64,000 nt of DNA from Nevskia sp035651715 (GTDB lineage: Bacteria; Pseudomonadota; Gammaproteobacteria; Nevskiales; Nevskiaceae). Shown one piece after another: positions 60,659 to 64,000 of this stretch. The first letter of the stretch is position 1. The number at the start of each line of letters is the position of its first letter. The DNA is taken from positions 1 to 64,000 of the forward strand of contig DASRFD010000015.1 of the NCBI GenBank assembly GCA_035651715.1, read 5' to 3'. Below the pieces are notes generated by a model that was not told where the DNA came from, did no database searches, and worked only from the letters and a program-made list of their open reading frames with translations. Made by a program: the position numbers and the translations under genes.

Positions 60659-61335
60659 CTTACGGCGCGGCCAAGGGCCATGCCCTGAAGGGCTATTTCA
60701 CCAGGCCGGCCGAGGCCGCCGAGGGCCTGCCGGGCGTCATCGTGTTCCACGAATGGTGGGGCCTCAACGACAACATCCGCGCCATGGCCGACCGCCTGGC
60801 GGCGCAGGGCTACCTGGTGCTCGCCGCCGACCTCTACGGCGGCCGCCAGGCCGAAAAGCCGGACCAGGCGCAGGGCCTGATGCAGCAGGCCCTGGCCGAC
60901 GGCCCGGCCATCGACGCCAACATCGAGGCCGCCTACGGCTGGCTCAAGGACCAGGCCAAGGCCGGCAGGATCGGCACGCTCGGCTGGTGTTTCGGCGGCA
61001 GCATCTCGTTCGAGGCCGGGCAGGAGTTGAGTGGGCGCACCGCCGCCACGGTGATCTACTACGGTTTCGTCAACGACCAGGCCGACGCGCTGGCCAAGCT
61101 GAAGGCGCCGGTGCTGGGCCTGTTCGGCGGCCAGGACGGCGGCATCCCGGTGGCGACGGTGCAGGGGTTCCGCAAAGGCCTGGAAGCACAGGGCCGCCAT
61201 CCGCTGATCCACATTTACCCCGACGCCGGCCACGCCTTCGCCAATCCCTCCGGCAAGAACTACCGCAAGGACGACGCCGAGGACGCCTGGAAGCGCACCC
61301 TCGAGTTCCTCGGCCGCTACCTCAAGGCCTCCTAG
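60655..61335 (+). CDS. Dienelactone hydrolase family protein (body, start lost by frameshift)
   Basis: 226 residues from a GTG at 60655, which is probably not the natural start (the leader at 60476 belongs to it). Dienelactone hydrolases open lactones of aromatic ring-cleavage pathways; many exported members have other roles. The nucleophile is C119 of LGWCFGGSIS, the acid is in GLFGGQDGGIP, and the His in DAGHAFANP. HEWWGLN is the family signature. It lies in the same direction as the SDR gene. Confidence 0.85.
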   Translation: MTYGAAKGHALKGYFTRPAEAAEGLPGVIVFHEWWGLNDNIRAMADRLAAQGYLVLAADLYGGRQAEKPDQAQGLMQQALADGPAIDANIEAAYGWLKDQAKAGRIGTLGWCFGGSISFEAGQELSGRTAATVIYYGFVNDQADALAKLKAPVLGLFGGQDGGIPVATVQGFRKGLEAQGRHPLIHIYPDAGHAFANPSGKNYRKDDAEDAWKRTLEFLGRYLKAS

Positions 61336-61385
61336 GTTCCCAGGGGCCCGCGGCCCGGAGCGGGCGTCATTTTCCGCAGGCCCAG

Positions 61386-61428
61386 CAAAAAGGCCGGACG
61401 GTTTCCCGCCCGGCCTTCAATTTCTTGT
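61386..61428. terminator. bidirectional terminator between hydrolase and cold-shock genes
   Basis: AAAAAGGCCGGACGG pairs with CCGCCCGGCCTT (stem interrupted by one mismatch), flanked by AAAAA on the left and TTCAATTTCTT on the right, so it can end transcription from both sides. Confidence 0.75.
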
Positions 61429-61439
61429 TATGGATGGCG

Positions 61440-61649
61440 TCAGACCACCGCCACGTCCTCGGCCTGCAGGCCTTTCTGTCCCTGGATCACGCTGAACTGG
61501 ACCTGCTGGCCTTCCTGCAGCGTGCGGTACCCCTCACCACGAATCTGCTTGAAATGGACGAACACGTCATCACCGCCGCCACGCTGGATGAAGCCGTAGC
61601 CCTTGGCGTTGTCGAACCATTTCACCGTCCCCGTTTCACGATTAGCCAT
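61440..61649 (-). CDS. cspA: Cold-shock domain protein
   Basis: 69 residues, OB fold. RNP1 KGYGFIQ and RNP2 VFVHF nucleic-acid-binding motifs, TGTVKWFDNAKGYGF start. It acts as an RNA chaperone. The ATG at 61649 gives the normal family length; the frame runs upstream but is not conserved. No cold-shock leader was resolved. Confidence 0.95.
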   Translation of the reverse strand: MANRETGTVKWFDNAKGYGFIQRGGGDDVFVHFKQIRGEGYRTLQEGQQVQFSVIQGQKGLQAEDVAVV

Positions 61650-61854
61650 AAAGCCAAAACCTTCCTTGCCGAAGCACGACAAACGTTTGCTGGATGTCCG
61701 ATAGCGGGCCCCCAAAGGCACCGCGGGCGGAACGCCCTGCCCAAATTTACCGTTACGTGACGAAGGCCTGCAACACGCCCCGCCACGGCGCGTCGCGGCA
61801 GTTAGAATGAGCCTCCGCCGCGCCCCGCAAGACACAGAATCCGGAGTACCGCCG

Positions 61855-62661
61855 ATGCGCCGCCCGACGCTGCCGCTCACCGCCTGCCTGCTGCTCGCCG
61901 CCTGCGCCACCTCGCCGCTGGGCCGCAGCCAGCTCAAGCTGTTCTCGGAGGACGACATGGCGCAGATGGGCGTTGCCGCCTTCGCCCAGACCGCCAAGCA
62001 GACGCCGCTGGAAACCGGCGGCCAGGCCAACGCCTTCGTCGACTGCGTCGCCCGCCACATCACCCAGACCGTGGCGCAGAGCGGCGGCTACCAGGCCAAC
62101 TGGGAGGTGAAGGTGTTCCGCAGCGACGAGGTCAACGCCTTCGCGCTGCCGGGCGGCAAGATCGGCGTCTACACCGGCATCTTCAAGGTGGTGCGCAGCC
62201 AGGACCAGCTCGCCGCGGTGCTGGCGCACGAGGTGTCGCACGTCGTCGCCGGCCACGGCAACGAGCGCGTCTCCGAGCAGTACGCCACGCAGAGCGTGGT
62301 CGGCATCGTCGGCGCCATCGCCGGCGACAGCTCCGGCAGCGGCGGCCTGGCCGAGGCCGCGCTGGGCCTGGGCGCGCAGTACGGCATCCTGCTGCCGTTC
62401 TCGCGCGCGCAGGAGTCGGAGGCCGACCTGCTCGGCCTGGACTACATGTCCAAGGCCGGCTTCGACCCGCGCCAGGCGGTGTCGCTGTGGCAGAACATGT
62501 CCCAGCTCGGCGGCAAGCCGCCGGAGCTGCTGTCGGACCATCCCTCCGACGAGACGCGCATCCAGCAGATCCAGGCGCGGCTGCCGCAGGACGTGCCGCT
62601 GTTCGAGCAGGCGCGGGCCGCCGGGCGCAAGCCGCAGTGCGGGGCGGCACCGGCGGCGTAA
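61855..62661 (+). CDS. M48-family metalloprotease lipoprotein
   Basis: 268 residues from ATG at 61855 (GGAG upstream), chosen because it yields a lipoprotein signal peptide with lipobox LAAC (cysteine 17). Zinc site HEVSH (125-129) and the third ligand E187 in QESEADLLGLDYM. The NAFALPGGKIGVYTGIF substrate-strand segment is typical of M48 proteases such as LoiP/BepA-related proteins. It is likely an envelope quality-control protease on the periplasmic face of a membrane. Confidence 0.92.
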   Translation: MRRPTLPLTACLLLAACATSPLGRSQLKLFSEDDMAQMGVAAFAQTAKQTPLETGGQANAFVDCVARHITQTVAQSGGYQANWEVKVFRSDEVNAFALPGGKIGVYTGIFKVVRSQDQLAAVLAHEVSHVVAGHGNERVSEQYATQSVVGIVGAIAGDSSGSGGLAEAALGLGAQYGILLPFSRAQESEADLLGLDYMSKAGFDPRQAVSLWQNMSQLGGKPPELLSDHPSDETRIQQIQARLPQDVPLFEQARAAGRKPQCGAAPAA

Positions 62662-62665
62662 AGCG

Positions 62666-62692
62666 AAAAGGCCCCGCGGAGCGGGGCCTTTC
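62666..62692. terminator. bidirectional terminator between M48 protease and cytochrome genes
   Basis: AAAGGCCCCGC (62667-62677) pairs with GCGGGGCCTTT (62681-62691) around a GGA loop, with a short A-run before and a T-run after. Confidence 0.75.
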
Positions 62693-62708
62693 GGGTGAAG
62701 CGGAAAAC

Positions 62709-63053
62709 CTACTTCTTGCCGGCGGGCTGGTCCACGTCCGGCACGTAGTCCTTGGCCGGCTGGGCCGCGAACCAGGCGGCGAGCTGCTTGATCTCGGCCT
62801 CGGTCAGGCCGGCGGCCTGCGGCGCCATGATCGCGTTCTTGCGCTCGCCGCTCTTGTAGGCGTGCAGGGCGTGCTCGATGTAGCTGGTCTGCTGCCCGGC
62901 CAGGTTCGGATACATCGGCTGGGTGGCGACGCCGTTCTCGCCGTGGCAGGCGGCGCAGACCACGACGCGGTCCGGCTTGGCCGGGGCTTCGGCCTGGGCG
63001 GTGGCGGCGAGGGCGAGGCCCAGCGCGGCCAGGATGATCTTGGTGGTGCGCAT
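62709..63053 (-). CDS. Class I c-type cytochrome (c553/c4-like), small
   Basis: 114 residues with a signal peptide (IILAALGLALAATAQAE). One haem site CAACH (33-37) and a probable axial methionine M76 in KNAIMAPQ. A periplasmic electron carrier. It follows a second small cytochrome gene by 3 bases in the same direction, so the two form a pair. Confidence 0.9.
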   Translation of the reverse strand: MRTTKIILAALGLALAATAQAEAPAKPDRVVVCAACHGENGVATQPMYPNLAGQQTSYIEHALHAYKSGERKNAIMAPQAAGLTEAEIKQLAAWFAAQPAKDYVPDVDQPAGKK

Positions 63054-63056
63054 CGC

Positions 63057-63389
63057 TTATTCCTTCTTTTCGGCGGCGGTCGACAGGAACGCGGCGATGT
63101 CGGCGATGTCCTGGTCGGAGAGCGAGCTGGCCTGGGCGTGCATGGTCGGGTGGTTGCGCTCGCCGCTCTTGTATTCCTTCAGCGCATTGGCGATGTAGTC
63201 GGCGTTCTGCCCGCCGAGCTTGGGCACGCGGTACGTCGGGTAGACGTTGTTGTAGTTCGGGATGCCGTGGCAGCCGACGCAGGTGTAGAACTTGTGCCTG
63301 CCGGCTTCAGCGTTGCCGTCCGCATGGGCGCTGGCCACGCACATCAGGCTGGCGGTGAGGGCCGCAAAGCCCCATCGCGCTGCTCTCAT
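63057..63389 (-). CDS. Class I c-type cytochrome, small
   Basis: 110 residues with a signal peptide (LTASLMCVASAHADG). Haem site CVGCH (37-41) and axial methionine M83 in NHPTMHAQ. Homologous to the partner at 62709: both contain a YIxxALxxYKSGER segment, so they arose by duplication or form the two halves of a split cytochrome c4. It is upstream of the partner. Confidence 0.9.
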   Translation of the reverse strand: MRAARWGFAALTASLMCVASAHADGNAEAGRHKFYTCVGCHGIPNYNNVYPTYRVPKLGGQNADYIANALKEYKSGERNHPTMHAQASSLSDQDIADIAAFLSTAAEKKE

Positions 63390-63667
63390 CTTGGAATCTC
63401 CAATGGCTTATCGCTCCGCAGTCGGGCCGCAGAGTCGCAGTATGCTCGTAGAAACGGGGCCTCCCGTCAATCCGCCGCCCGGCCGCGCACCCGCCGTGGC
63501 GGCCCTGTGGCGTTCCCGCGCCACTGTCGCGGGGAGGGCGCGCGGCCATCGGTTATAGTGCGCCGAAACCGCTTGCCGATGATTCCAGTCATGCCCCTGC
63601 TGCTTCCGCCCGGCCACCGCCTCCGCGCCCGCAAGCCCCTGCGGGGCGGCGCTTGAAAAACGGCCGG
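63390..63667. other. 278-bp intergenic region before ppx
   Basis: No gene seen. It contains the divergent promoters of the cytochrome pair and ppx; TATAGT at 63555-63560 is a possible -10 for ppx. Confidence 0.4.
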
Positions 63668-64000
63668 ATGCCGCGCCTGCGGGGAACCGCATCGCGCCGC
63701 GCCGCGCGCGAGCCCGGCGGCGAGGTGGCGGCGGTGGACCTGGGCTCCAACAGCTTCCACATGATGGTGGCGCGCGAGAGCGGCGGCCAGCTGCAGGTGA
63801 TCGACCGCCTGCGCGAGGCGGTGCGCCTGGGCGCCGGCCTGGACGCCAGGAACCGCCTGCTGCCCGAGGCCGAGGCCCGCGCCCTGGAGTGCCTGTCGCG
63901 GTTCGGCCAGCGCCTGCACGGTATTCCGGCCCGCCGCGTGCGGGTGGTCGGCACCAATACCCTGCGCAAGATGAGCGACGGCGCCGGCTTCATCGCCGCG
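63668..64000 (+). CDS. ppx: Exopolyphosphatase Ppx/GppA, 3'-truncated by window edge
   Basis: The frame is open to the window end. It begins with ATG at 63668 (a TTG at 63653 with GGGGCGG upstream is possible). The ASKHA-fold phosphate-1 motif VAAVDLGSNSFHMMVARE and the conserved VRVVGTNTLRKM are diagnostic of Ppx/GppA. It hydrolyses polyphosphate or pppGpp. ppk is not visible in the window. Only about 111 residues are seen, so Ppx versus GppA is not fully resolved. Confidence 0.88.
   Translation, partial: MPRLRGTASRRAAREPGGEVAAVDLGSNSFHMMVARESGGQLQVIDRLREAVRLGAGLDARNRLLPEAEARALECLSRFGQRLHGIPARRVRVVGTNTLRKMSDGAGFIAA

Overview
The window is high-GC DNA (about 70% by eye, strong G/C preference at third codon positions) from a free-living gammaproteobacterium. 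The algZ-algR-hemC-hemD-hemX-hemY order, a separate Mg-type hemB, a monofunctional hisB, the integral-membrane alkane hydroxylase AlkB and the word-like intergenic inverted repeats together suggest the Nevskiales/Solimonadaceae or a neighbouring Xanthomonadales-like group. This placement is inference from gene content, not a phylogeny. I saw no rRNA, tRNA, CRISPR array, prophage or intact insertion sequence; almost everything is housekeeping or catabolic chromosome.

Layout. 0-7 kb: AlgZ/AlgR two-component pair, hemCDXY, mscL, Kdo hydroxylase. 7-14.2 kb: small accessory genes, a large orphan TadG-like exported protein, cstA with its YbdD partner. 14.2-22.5 kb: homoserine kinase, TrkH and TrkA potassium uptake, a Nu-class GST, glycerol kinase, a monoacylglycerol-lipase-like hydrolase. 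22.5-25.8 kb: ECF sigma/anti-sigma pair, hemB-aroE. 25.8-30.7 kb: a minus-strand hisB-hisH-hisA-hisF-hisE-tatA-tatB-tatC operon. 30.8-39.4 kb: YggU-like protein, SlyD, an exported methyltransferase, metH and a DUF1631 protein. 39.4-42.2 kb: alkB, rubredoxin and a lone prpB (alkane use). 42.5-45.4 kb: three-subunit proton-translocating transhydrogenase. 45.5-52.9 kb: membrane proteins, nitrilase with divergent AraC regulator, queuosine-precursor transporter, periplasmic catalase-like peroxidase, class I fumarase. 53-58.8 kb: a kinase-HDOD-GAF signalling protein and a cobalamin module (riboswitch, btuB, PduO-type adenosyltransferase). 58.8-64 kb: an IMPase that may be the missing histidinol phosphatase, a dienoyl-CoA-reductase-like SDR, a dienelactone hydrolase with a frameshifted leader, cold-shock protein, M48 lipoprotein protease, two c-type cytochromes, and the start of ppx.

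How the parts connect. Cobalamin uptake and adenosylation (55.6-58.4 kb) serve B12-dependent MetH. AlkB plus rubredoxin, the dienoyl-CoA-reductase-like SDR and PrpB fit growth on alkanes and fatty acids, including odd-chain ones. The histidine operon lacks hisI and a phosphatase domain, so both activities must come from elsewhere.

The most unusual signal is not a gene. Two intergenic loci, just after alkB (40732-40989) and just upstream of the btuB riboswitch (58335-58600), carry the same composite palindrome of about 260 bp: an outer inverted repeat enclosing two large hairpins, each centred on a GTGTAC/GTACAC mini-hairpin. At both loci the outer arm duplicates, in inverted orientation, unrelated host sequence (the last codons of alkB; the 5' strand of the riboswitch). 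This looks like a dispersed element that mirrors its target, and it is the best candidate here for something undescribed.
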